Positions 1 through 5,499 of a stretch of DNA of 5,685 nt are shown here, piece by piece. The position numbers were made by a program, and so were the translations under genes. Each line of letters opens with the position of its first letter. Within the stretch, counting starts at the first letter, position 1. This DNA is from an uncultured Bacteroidales bacterium (GTDB lineage: Bacteria; Bacteroidota; Bacteroidia; Bacteroidales; WCHB1-69). The notes below the pieces were generated by a model. It was given only the letters and a program-made list of their open reading frames with translations, was not told where the DNA came from and did no database searches. Location: NCBI GenBank assembly GCA_946407715.1, contig CAMJPH010000104.1, positions 1 through 5,685 on the forward strand, given 5' to 3'.

Positions 1-7
1 CGTCACA

Positions 8-46
8 CAAAAAATAAGAGTGTGCCAAACGTGACTTTTGACACAC
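8..46 (-). terminator. Possible Rho-independent terminator of the galM remnant
   Basis: Just past the old galM stop region, read on the minus strand, an imperfect stem (20-29 pairing with 37-46, two mismatches) is followed a few bases later by a run of six T (complement of the A run at 8-13). It occupies the position of the perfect hairpin 2941-2965 beside the intact gene. The few bases between stem and T run make this only a moderate match to a classic terminator. Confidence 0.3.
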
Positions 47-259
47 CCTCTACAATGTCATAAACCGAAACATTGTTCTGCTGCGATACACCTCCCCCGG
101 CCGCAAAAACGCGTTCGACTCCGGCCAATGCTGGTTCGGCGAGTCGGAAGTCTATCAGCATGCCTTCCACGGATGTCAACTCGCACGTGGGGATGAAGAC
201 TTCCCTCATCAGAACGTAGCGCACGGCATCAAGGGACAACAGATGGTTGAGGATGTCGA
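31..259 (-). pseudogene. Aldose 1-epimerase (galM) 3' remnant, internally deleted and frameshifted
   Basis: This is a degenerate partial copy of the intact mutarotase gene at 2970-4559. Positions about 31-147 align without gaps to 2951-3067 (C-terminus and stop region), and 145-259 align to 3346-3460 (region with ILNHLL, FIPTGELASVEG and MDFR). The 281 bp between them in the intact gene are missing. Both breakpoints share the trinucleotide CGG, so this looks like a short-homology deletion. Since 281 is not a multiple of three, the reading frame shifts after the MDFR-equivalent, and the former C-terminus (NQNWPESNAFLRPGE in the intact gene) is read in another frame. Similarity stops abruptly at about 259, so the 5' three-fifths of the gene, including the TNHSYFN catalytic motif, is absent. 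An open frame of 86 codons survives (3-263) but is a fused out-of-frame product, almost certainly not functional. Confidence 0.85.
33..53. repeat. 21-bp IS-end-like repeat (copy 1)
   Basis: The motif GACTTTTGACACACCCTC followed by TAC occurs here. It matches the reverse complement of 2869-2889 at 20 of 21 positions, and also matches 2953-2973 in direct orientation with a few changes. Copy 1 and the inverted copy at 2869-2889 therefore bracket the galM remnant and both secreted-protein genes. The sequence resembles insertion-sequence or MITE ends, but no transposase is present, so the identity of the family is not claimed. Confidence 0.55.
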
Positions 260-264
260 TCATT

Positions 265-286
265 AAACATTTTATGGAAAATGTTT
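265..286. other. Perfect 9-bp hairpin at the galM-remnant boundary
   Basis: AAACATTTT and AAAATGTTT form a perfect 9-bp inverted repeat with a 4-nt loop (ATGG). It lies six bases beyond the point where galM similarity stops and about 30 bp upstream of the promoter box at 316-323. There is no T run on either side, so it is not a typical terminator. It could be an operator for the lipoprotein gene or a scar at the junction. Confidence 0.45.
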
Positions 287-315
287 TGCATATCGTTTAA
301 TTTATTAAAAAAGTG

Positions 316-323
316 TATTTTTG
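316..323 (+). promoter_or_regulatory. Bacteroidetes-type -7 promoter box for the lipoprotein gene
   Basis: TATTTTTG fits the Bacteroidetes sigma-ABfr -7 consensus TAnnTTTG. Transcription would start near 330, giving a leader of about 90 nt before the ATG at 420. A TTTG -33 element at the usual 19-21 bp spacing is not seen (nearest TTTG is at 285-288, 27 bp away), so the call rests on the -7 box and its position. Confidence 0.5.
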
Positions 324-419
324 CAACGGTGTTTCCTCATTCTTCGGTCACAGCGTCTCGCAGCGTATGGGAACGTCCAAAAAGACAGTAAAATAAAGAA
401 TCTTAACAAAATTTACGGT

Positions 420-1109
420 ATGAAAAAAACAGGTTTATTCCTTGCATTGGCGGTTCTGTTGTGTGCAGGGCTGTCATCCTGCAACAGCGACAACAACTAT
501 GATGGTACTCCGACACCTTTAAGCTGGGTTGACTTGGGACTGCCGAGCGGCCTGCTGTGGGCCAGCCAGAATCTGGGTGCCCTAAGTCCCGTTGATTACG
601 GCGATTATTTCGCATGGGGTGAAAAAACGCCGAAAGAGGTCTACGGGTGGGAAACCTACGCCTACGGCTACGACTGGAACATGCTCACCAAATACTGCGG
701 CAGCTACGGCCTCGGTTGGAATGGCTACACGGACTCCCTGACCAACCTTGAGGCTTCCGATGATGCGGCCATGATCAATCTTGGTGACGGTGCCCGCACA
801 CCGAGCTATAACGACTGGCAAGAACTGATAGACAACACAACCAGCAAATGGACCACCCGCAACAAGGTCCGCGGACTTCTTTTGACCGGCCCCAACGGCA
901 AGACCCTCTTCCTGCCCGCCGCCGGTGGTATCGGCAGCACGGACCTCCATTACGTAGGTGAGATCGGTCGTTACTGGTCGGATTCGCTGTACACGTACTA
1001 CCCGGCTTCTGCGATGGCCTTCTCCTTTGACGCGCAAGGTCAAAGAATGTACGATTTCGACCGTTGCGTCGGATTCTCTGTACGCGCGGTTCGTGCCCGT
1101 CAGAACTAA
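420..1109 (+). CDS. Surface-type lipoprotein with Fib_succ_major/DUF1566-like domain
   Basis: Encodes a 229-aa exported protein. Residues 1-21 are a lipoprotein signal peptide: MKK, a hydrophobic stretch, then the lipobox LSSC with Cys21 as the lipidated residue. The acidic/Asn-rich residues after the Cys could favour surface display, though this is a guess. From residue 36 the sequence follows a pattern common in Bacteroidales: VDLGLPSGLLWA, then YGDYFAWGE (60-68), LTKYCG (89-94), DDAA (114-117), RTPSYNDWQELI (126-137), LFLPAAGG (163-170), a YWSDSLYT segment (185-192) and a terminal FSVRAVRA (219-226). This resembles the Fibrobacter succinogenes major paralogous domain (DUF1566-like), of unknown biochemical role. 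The ATG at 420 is chosen over an in-frame ATG at 321 because only this start begins with a proper signal peptide, and 321 lies inside the promoter box. The next gene follows after 106 bp. Confidence 0.85.
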   Translation: MKKTGLFLALAVLLCAGLSSCNSDNNYDGTPTPLSWVDLGLPSGLLWASQNLGALSPVDYGDYFAWGEKTPKEVYGWETYAYGYDWNMLTKYCGSYGLGWNGYTDSLTNLEASDDAAMINLGDGARTPSYNDWQELIDNTTSKWTTRNKVRGLLLTGPNGKTLFLPAAGGIGSTDLHYVGEIGRYWSDSLYTYYPASAMAFSFDAQGQRMYDFDRCVGFSVRAVRARQN

Positions 1110-1215
1110 CCCTTTTCGCAGACTTTTGTGTTTTCTTGGTGCGAGACCTTGAATGATGTGCAATGATAATGATGACCTTTTAAAAGAAAAACTATTCACC
1201 CTCAAACATAATGAT

Positions 1216-2751
1216 ATGAAAAGAACCTTACTGATTTTCGCCACCCTGTTCGCGATGGTAGCTTACGCGCAGGAACCGCTGAACACGGCGGTTAGAAACA
1301 TCGACCCTCCCCATCAAAATTACGTCGGATGTATTGATGGAAGCGGGAACTGCCGGTATCTGATCTTCCGCGACAGACTCCTCAACGATTTCATCAAGCT
1401 GAGCCGTGACATAGTGGTGGAGGTTGCCAAGGACGGCAGCAAAAGCAACGTGCTGAGCATAGAGCGGAATATGGATTACAAGTATCTGACCGCTTACGAG
1501 GATAACGAGAACATCTATATGCTCTACCGGCGTAGCAACTCTTACACGAGGGAGTTCACCCTGTACCTCAACACTGTGCCGAAAGAGGCCGGCATCGACA
1601 AATGGAAACCCAAAGAGCTCCTCACACTCAAGAGGGACCTCAGCGACGGCTTCCAAATGGGCACCGCCGTTTCTCCCGACAAATCCAAGGTCGCTCTACT
1701 GCTGCTGCAGGTCAAAACGGCCGGGATGTTTGAAAAGGACAAATCCGACAAGTTGAAAGGTTCCGCCGTGATGGTCTTCGAAGGGGACAAGATCAAAATG
1801 TCGAAGCCGCTGGAGTTTGATGTGGAGAACAACACCCTCCAGTTCCTTGACCTGTCCATCGACAACAACGGGGAGATCCTTTTGGCCCTTGCCTCATTCA
1901 ATACCCAAAAGGAAGATGAGGGCAAAAAGGGGAGCCCAAAGGTGACATTGAACCCGAACGAGACCGTCCATATCTACAAGATAACCGAAGATGAGGTGTT
2001 CTCTTCCAGCAGTGCAGCGGAATTCGGGCATGTCTCCAACGGAAAACTGCTCGTCACCCAATCCGGTCAGACGATCCTGGGCGGATACTACTCTCCCGAG
2101 AATCACAAGCCGGAGGAGGGCAGTTACCTGTTGACGATAGATGCCTCGTTCGCGAATACCAACATCAGCAACGAGAAGTTCCCCGAGGAGTATTTCACCT
2201 ACAAGCACCCGAAAGTCACCAAAAGCATCCGGGATTTTAGAGCCGTTCCCATTGAGCTGTTCGCATTTGAAAACGGCACCATAACACTGCTGGGCGAAAT
2301 GCGTGCCTACCAATCCAACATGGTCACCCTTTTCAATTTGGCCGGTCCCACGCTCGTGTCGATGGCTGACAACACCGGTAACCTTACGGATTTCCAAATG
2401 GTTACGAAACATCAAATCACCTCTTTGTCGGACTCTCCCTCTTTGTTGTTCTCCTACCACGCCATCATGAAGGACAATCTCGTCCATTTCATCTATACCG
2501 ATAACCTCACGAACCTGACAACCGGCACCAATGAACCGTTGGAGATCAAGGACTACAGTTACAAAGGGAAGTGTGCCGCCCACCGGACGCTGGACAGCGA
2601 AGGGCACCTTTCGGACCCCGAGATGCTGATGGACTATACGGCTTACAAGAGTGTCCTGTTTATCCCGCTGACCGTCGAATCGGACGGTCTCTGGATTTAC
2701 CATTCCGAGAAAAACAACGCTATGGTTTCCTGGTTGCCGCATAATTTCTGA
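1216..2751 (+). CDS. Secreted protein of unknown function, possibly beta-propeller-like
   Basis: Encodes 511 aa. The N-terminus is a Sec signal peptide (MKRTLLIFATLFAMVAYA, likely cleaved before QE at residue 19), so the product is periplasmic or exported; there is no lipobox or later membrane helix. I do not recognise the family. The mature protein alternates short hydrophobic strands with polar turns (for example YKYLTAYEDNENIYMLYRR at 88-106, a VSPDKSKVALLLL-like strand near 155, and the DGLWIYHSEKNNAMVSWL terminus). This is compatible with a WD40- or PD40-like propeller, but that is inference from pattern only. The start at 1216 is preferred over the in-frame ATG at 1153 because the earlier start would bury the signal peptide behind 21 polar residues. 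It lies in the same direction as the lipoprotein gene 106 bp upstream, with only a weak promoter-like GACTTTTG at 1121-1128, and ends before the terminator at 2837. Confidence 0.85.
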   Translation: MKRTLLIFATLFAMVAYAQEPLNTAVRNIDPPHQNYVGCIDGSGNCRYLIFRDRLLNDFIKLSRDIVVEVAKDGSKSNVLSIERNMDYKYLTAYEDNENIYMLYRRSNSYTREFTLYLNTVPKEAGIDKWKPKELLTLKRDLSDGFQMGTAVSPDKSKVALLLLQVKTAGMFEKDKSDKLKGSAVMVFEGDKIKMSKPLEFDVENNTLQFLDLSIDNNGEILLALASFNTQKEDEGKKGSPKVTLNPNETVHIYKITEDEVFSSSSAAEFGHVSNGKLLVTQSGQTILGGYYSPENHKPEEGSYLLTIDASFANTNISNEKFPEEYFTYKHPKVTKSIRDFRAVPIELFAFENGTITLLGEMRAYQSNMVTLFNLAGPTLVSMADNTGNLTDFQMVTKHQITSLSDSPSLLFSYHAIMKDNLVHFIYTDNLTNLTTGTNEPLEIKDYSYKGKCAAHRTLDSEGHLSDPEMLMDYTAYKSVLFIPLTVESDGLWIYHSEKNNAMVSWLPHNF

Positions 2752-2836
2752 ACACCTTAAACGTGCGATACGAAATGGCGGATCATCACATTTCATATCA
2801 ACCTGAAACTCGAAACCTGAAACCTGCTATTTTCTG

Positions 2837-2866
2837 ACACCGTCATCTCACTTGGCGGTGTTTTTT
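2837..2866 (+). terminator. Rho-independent terminator after the secreted-protein gene
   Basis: ACACCGTCA (2837-2845) pairs with TGGCGGTGT (2853-2861) across a 7-nt loop, with one G-U pair, and is followed by a T run (2861-2866). It lies 85 bp after the stop codon at 2751 and closes the plus-strand unit 420-2751. Confidence 0.8.
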
Positions 2867-2868
2867 CT

Positions 2869-2973
2869 GTAGAAGGTGTGTCAAAAGTCCAAGAAACGGC
2901 ATTTTTCAGTTTGTAACTATTTGATAATCAAACATCGATTTTTGCCAAAACTGACTTTTGGCAAACCCTCTAC
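2869..2973. repeat. MITE-like element with imperfect 21-bp terminal inverted repeats
   Basis: The left arm (2869-2889) and the reverse complement of the right arm (2953-2973) agree at 18 of 21 positions, built around GTGTGTCAAAAGTC. Trimmed by two or three bases, the 99-bp interior 2872-2970 is flanked by TA on both sides, as expected for IS630/mariner-like insertion, although TA may simply be part of the repeat. The right arm covers the galM stop codon (2970-2972), and a related arm sits at the same place beside the galM remnant (33-53). The interior is AT-rich and non-coding. No transposase is in the window, so this is a candidate non-autonomous element or IS scar. Confidence 0.45.
2941..2965. 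terminator. Perfect 10-bp hairpin directly after galM
   Basis: TTTGCCAAAA and TTTTGGCAAA form a perfect 10-bp stem with loop CTGAC, starting 4 nt past the galM stop codon on the minus strand. The same position next to the galM remnant (21-45) keeps an imperfect version. There is no T run after it on the minus strand, so it may terminate or protect the galM 3' end only weakly, and it also forms part of the right arm of the inverted-repeat element. Confidence 0.4.
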
Positions 2974-4559
2974 AATGTCATAAACCGAAACATTGTTCTA
3001 CTGCGGTAAGTCTCTCCCGGCCGCAAAAACGCATTCGATTCCGGCCAGTTCTGGTTCGGCGAATCGGGGAATTTCTGTGTTTCGAGGCAGACAGCGGCCC
3101 GCTGCTGATAGACTACCCCACCCTTCCCGACGACCGTGCCGTCAAGGAAGTTGCCGGTATAGACCTGCATTCCCGGTTCGGTGGTATAGACCTCCATCGC
3201 GATGCCTGTGAGTGGGCTCTCCAATCGGGCGCACGGTCGGGCATCATCGCCTTTCGTGTTCAGTACCCAGTTGTGGTCGTAGCCGCGCCCGATGCGCAAC
3301 TGTTCGAAGTCGGCGGCAATGTCGCGACCAATCGGCTTGGGCTGCCGGAAGTCCATCGGCGTGCCCTCCACGGAAGCCAACTCGCCCGTGGGGATGAAAG
3401 TTTCCCCAATCGGGGTGTAGTGGTCGGCATCGATGGTCAGCAGGTGGTTGAGGATGTCGGTGGAGGCATCGCCGTTGAGGTTGAAGTAGCTGTGGTTGGT
3501 CATGTTGATGACCGTCGGCTCGTCCGTAACCGCCTCATACTGAATATCCAGCGCATTGTCGTCCGTCAGCATGTAGGTGACGCGGGCGCACACATTGCCC
3601 GGGAACCCGCTGTCGCCGTCCTCGCTGACCAAGCTCAGCACCAGCCGGTTGTCGCCCACTTCTTCAACATTAAAGATGCGGTACTGCCAGCCGTCCGGAC
3701 CGCCGTGCAGGCAGTTCTTGCCATCGTTTTGCGGCAGCTGGTACGTTTTCCCGTCGATGGTTATCTGCCCGTTATTCAGCCGGTTGGCGTATCTTCCGAT
3801 CGCCGCCCCGAAGTCGGAACGGTGGTTTTCGGGAAGGTAGTCTTCCACGTTTTCGAACCCGAGCACGACATCGCGCAGGATACCGTTTCTGTCGGGCACG
3901 AACAGCGACACGACGCGTCCGCCGAGGTTGGTGATGGTGGCCCGGAGGCCGTGGGCGTTTTTCAGTGTGAAAAGGTTGATTGTACTATCGTTATAATCCA
4001 TATTTGTTGAAAATTTATCTCGAAGCTCATAAATTCTGTCCATTATAATGTCTTGCTGTTTTTCGTTGAGCTGCAACCCGAATCTAACCGTATTCGGATT
4101 CCCATTTTCCGACGTGTAATGTATTCGAAGCGAGGCATTATACAAGTACGACCTCCTGAAAAAAGTCCACCAAGGTGACTCATATTTTTCAATTTCTACA
4201 ATACTGTTCCACGGGATAGTTGTTTCCCTATCAATGAGTTTTTTAAGATGGATTACGATACCGTTTTCATCATACGACACGGTTTCGGCACCCTTAACCT
4301 GCCAAACAAGCATATCCAAAGCATATAAAGTATAAGCGACAGGTAACATCAGTAGCAATATAAAAAACAATATGCCAAATATATCGGGCCACTCGTCTAT
4401 TATCCACCAGATAAGGGAAATCAAGCCGATAATACAGAATGCAGAACTGATGAGTGTACACAGACCGAAAAAGAGTATGAGATCCGGCTCCGGGCGACTG
4501 CGCAACAGTTTGGTGCGGCCGTCGAGCTCGTTTTTGTCTGAATCGGGGTTTGTTGGCAT
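2970..4559 (-). CDS. galM: Aldose 1-epimerase (mutarotase) fused to an N-terminal two-helix membrane module
   Basis: Encodes 529 aa. Residues about 187-529 are a complete galactose mutarotase, which interconverts alpha and beta anomers of aldoses such as galactose at the entry to the Leloir pathway. Visible family hallmarks are GRYANR (255-260; Arg260 by spacing), LHGG with His285, the signature NMTNHSYFNLNG with catalytic His356, RGYDHNW with Asp428, and LETQKFPDSPNQ with catalytic Glu493. Residues 1-186 are not part of normal GalM. They comprise a polar start, two hydrophobic helices (about 26-52 and 58-86), a basic/aromatic region that may be a PH-like beta domain (about 90-160), and a helix ending IYELRDKF. 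The catalytic domain could thus be membrane-anchored, probably facing the cytoplasm. The start at 4559 is used because a -7 box lies at 4582-4589, so the in-frame ATG at 4607 would be upstream of transcription. Met187 (codon at 3999-4001) could be an internal start giving a normal 343-aa GalM. Confidence 0.88.
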   Translation of the reverse strand: MPTNPDSDKNELDGRTKLLRSRPEPDLILFFGLCTLISSAFCIIGLISLIWWIIDEWPDIFGILFFILLLMLPVAYTLYALDMLVWQVKGAETVSYDENGIVIHLKKLIDRETTIPWNSIVEIEKYESPWWTFFRRSYLYNASLRIHYTSENGNPNTVRFGLQLNEKQQDIIMDRIYELRDKFSTNMDYNDSTINLFTLKNAHGLRATITNLGGRVVSLFVPDRNGILRDVVLGFENVEDYLPENHRSDFGAAIGRYANRLNNGQITIDGKTYQLPQNDGKNCLHGGPDGWQYRIFNVEEVGDNRLVLSLVSEDGDSGFPGNVCARVTYMLTDDNALDIQYEAVTDEPTVINMTNHSYFNLNGDASTDILNHLLTIDADHYTPIGETFIPTGELASVEGTPMDFRQPKPIGRDIAADFEQLRIGRGYDHNWVLNTKGDDARPCARLESPLTGIAMEVYTTEPGMQVYTGNFLDGTVVGKGGVVYQQRAAVCLETQKFPDSPNQNWPESNAFLRPGETYRSRTMFRFMTL

Positions 4560-4581
4560 AGAAGTTCCTATTTTTGGAGGG

Positions 4582-4589
4582 CAAAAGTA
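4582..4589 (-). promoter_or_regulatory. -7 promoter box for the galM fusion
   Basis: Read on the minus strand the sequence is TACTTTTG, a full match to TAnnTTTG, 22 bp before the ATG at 4559. The upstream side contains two CTTGAAAC-type repeats (minus-strand reading of 4602-4615), but the -33 TTTG at normal spacing is not evident. The box implies a short leader and rules out the ATG at 4607 as the start. Confidence 0.55.
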
Positions 4590-4654
4590 GTATTTTTTCG
4601 GTTTCAAGTTTCAAGAAGGAAATCTCCTGAAATCTAAGATTTGAGACCGACAGT

Positions 4655-4670
4655 GTTAAATTACGTTAAC
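4655..4670. promoter_or_regulatory. Candidate operator upstream of the toxin-antitoxin operon
   Basis: GTTAA and TTAAC arms separated by 6 bp (GTTAAATTACGTTAAC) form a dyad 27-42 bp upstream of the -7 box at 4697. Antitoxins of the ribbon-helix-helix type commonly bind such dyads to repress their own promoter, but 5-bp AT-rich arms could also be chance. Confidence 0.25.
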
Positions 4671-4696
4671 GCATCGTAGCATAACAGAAAAAATAG

Positions 4697-4704
4697 TACT
4701 TTCG
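4697..4704 (+). promoter_or_regulatory. -7 promoter box for the toxin-antitoxin operon
   Basis: TACTTTCG differs from TAnnTTTG at one position and lies 25 bp before the antitoxin ATG at 4730. It is divergent from the galM promoter at 4582-4589, with about 107 bp between the two boxes. No clear -33 TTTG is visible. Confidence 0.45.
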
Positions 4705-4729
4705 CGGTTCGAAATAGGATATAGAAACT

Positions 4730-5005
4730 ATGTGTACTGTAACAATAAATGTAGATGATGCCACCGTGAGGCGTATTAATCCCGACCTCACCACTTGTGA
4801 AAGTATAGGCCAATGGCTCCAAGACAAAGTGAATCTGCTGATTTCGGAACTTGCCGCCACACCTATCACATCCCCCAATGCACATACCGCCGAGGAGATG
4901 CAGGTCATTCTGCTTGACCGCATCCGTAGGGCTGAAGCTGGTGAAGAGTCTGTGGTCTCTCATCAGGAAGTTTCTGATTCAATCCGTTCGAAGTATGGTT
5001 TTTGA
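4730..5005 (+). CDS. Antitoxin of a type II toxin-antitoxin pair (RelB/ParD-like, ribbon-helix-helix)
   Basis: Encodes 91 aa. The N-terminus, CTVTINVDDATVRRI, looks like the beta-strand and first helix of a ribbon-helix-helix DNA-binding fold as in RelB/DinJ-type antitoxins. The second half is charged (RIRRAEAGEESVVSHQEVSDSIRSKYGF), with an 'AGEE...SHQEV' tail of the kind that wraps and neutralises RelE/ParE toxins. It would bind the downstream toxin and repress the operon. Its stop codon lies inside the toxin gene (ATG at 4995; 11-nt overlap), the arrangement that gives translational coupling in these modules. The start at 4730 sits 25 bp after the -7 box at 4697-4704. The exact antitoxin family is uncertain; the assignment rests on size, fold-like pattern and partnership with the toxin. 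Confidence 0.75.
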   Translation: MCTVTINVDDATVRRINPDLTTCESIGQWLQDKVNLLISELAATPITSPNAHTAEEMQVILLDRIRRAEAGEESVVSHQEVSDSIRSKYGF

Positions 5006-5321
5006 AATAGAGTGGTTGCGAGGTGCTCAACGTGAACTTGACGCCGAAATCGAATATGTGGTGCTTGGCAGGTTTGGATTTGGAGCCGCTCGGAAAACCT
5101 ACAGAAGAATAATGGATAATGTCGAACAGCTTGCCTCATTCCCCCATATCGGAGCGCAACATGAATGCGTGACATATAATGGTTGTGAAGTGCGTAAAAT
5201 CATCATTCGACAAGTTACCGTTTTTTATTCTCCTCAGTCCGACAAAGTGACTATTCTTGCCGTTTGGAACAATTACCAAGATCCCAACAGCATCCCATAT
5301 CGTTTGTCGGAATTGGAATAG
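4995..5321 (+). CDS. RelE/ParE-family toxin
   Basis: Encodes 108 aa, the usual size for the family. The layout matches RelE/ParE toxins: an N-terminal FEIEWLRGAQRELDAEIEYV helix, a second amphipathic helix with a conserved-type NVEQLASFPHIGAQ (42-55), then a beta-rich C-terminus with EVRKIIIRQVTVFYS (65-79) and VTILAVWNNYQDP (85-97), equivalent to the common 'R.....I.Y....V.IL.V...R.DP' pattern. Family members either cleave mRNA on the ribosome (RelE) or poison DNA gyrase (ParE); the sequence alone does not decide which. In place of the usual Arg before the QDP motif it has Asn-Tyr (NNYQDP), so activity may be altered. The start at 4995 overlaps the antitoxin by 11 nt; the longer in-frame start at 4851 would place 48 unrelated residues in front. 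It converges with the small minus-strand ORF ending at 5337. Confidence 0.82.
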   Translation: MVFEIEWLRGAQRELDAEIEYVVLGRFGFGAARKTYRRIMDNVEQLASFPHIGAQHECVTYNGCEVRKIIIRQVTVFYSPQSDKVTILAVWNNYQDPNSIPYRLSELE

Positions 5322-5336
5322 ACCTATCGCCTATTA

Positions 5337-5480
5337 TTATTTCCCGAAACCCTCCACGCACAGCTCCTTAATGCGCTCTATGACAATCTCCTGCTGTTCT
5401 TCGTTGAGTAGCAGTCCGAACCGCAGCAGTTTGGTGCGGCCGTCAAGCTCGTTTTTGTCTGAATCGGGATTCGTTGGCAT
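5337..5480 (-). CDS. 47-aa ORF: in-frame deletion derivative of the galM-fusion N-terminal module
   Basis: Reads as a 47-codon ORF. Its first 20 residues (MPTNPDSDKNELDG... to LLR) are identical in sequence to residues 1-20 of the galM fusion. It then jumps directly to FGLLLNEEQQEIVIERIKEL, which corresponds to FGLQLNEKQQDIIMDRIYEL at fusion residues 160-179, and ends CVEGFGK. The 139 residues between, which hold both membrane helices and the PH-like region, are absent in frame (417 nt). A -7 box (5500-5507) precedes the start, and the reading frame, start and stop are intact. It could be an expressed soluble microprotein or simply a decaying duplicate that has by chance kept its frame. It also suggests that the natural end of the module is near residue 185, where GalM begins in the fusion. 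I cannot assign a function. Confidence 0.45.
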   Translation of the reverse strand: MPTNPDSDKNELDGRTKLLRFGLLLNEEQQEIVIERIKELCVEGFGK

Positions 5481-5481
5481 A
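5422..5481 (-). repeat. 60-bp direct repeat of 4501-4560 (start region of the galM fusion)
   Basis: Positions 5422-5481 match 4501-4560 at 56 of 60 bases. Three of the four differences are synonymous in the shared reading frame and one lies in a leucine codon, so the peptide is unchanged. Beyond the start codon the upstream sequences diverge quickly. Similarity resumes more weakly for 5361-5420 against 4027-4086, after the 417-nt gap. Confidence 0.85.
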
Positions 5482-5499
5482 AATGTTCTTTATAGTTTG

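Noticed and set aside
3..263. 86-codon minus-strand open frame as a gene
   Set aside because: Its first half is in-frame galM and its second half is galM DNA in the wrong frame after a 281-bp deletion, so it is a relic, not a new protein.
321..419. In-frame upstream ATG extending the lipoprotein by 33 residues
   Set aside because: It overlaps the -7 box at 316-323 and would bury the signal peptide and lipobox.
1153..1215. In-frame upstream ATG for the secreted protein
   Set aside because: Adds 21 polar residues before a standard signal peptide that starts at 1216.
1894..2796. 300-codon minus-strand open frame opposite the secreted protein
   Set aside because: Shadow of the plus-strand gene, which has a signal peptide, a sensible composition and a terminator; the antisense product has none.
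2802..2827. CCTGAAAC short direct repeats before the terminator
   Set aside because: Two short copies 14 bp apart in AT-rich intergenic DNA; too little to support a function.
2958..4010. 350-codon plus-strand open frame opposite galM
   Set aside because: It is antisense to a clearly conserved enzyme with catalytic motifs; its composition (Val/Arg/His-rich, low complexity) is typical of a shadow frame.
4560..4607. ATG at 4607 as the start of the galM fusion
   Set aside because: A full-consensus -7 box lies between it and the ATG at 4559, and the paralogous copy at 5480 begins at the equivalent of 4559.
4851..4994. Longer start for the toxin
   Set aside because: The extra 48 residues are the antitoxin gene read in another frame; the ATG at 4995 gives the normal family length and the usual 11-nt overlap.
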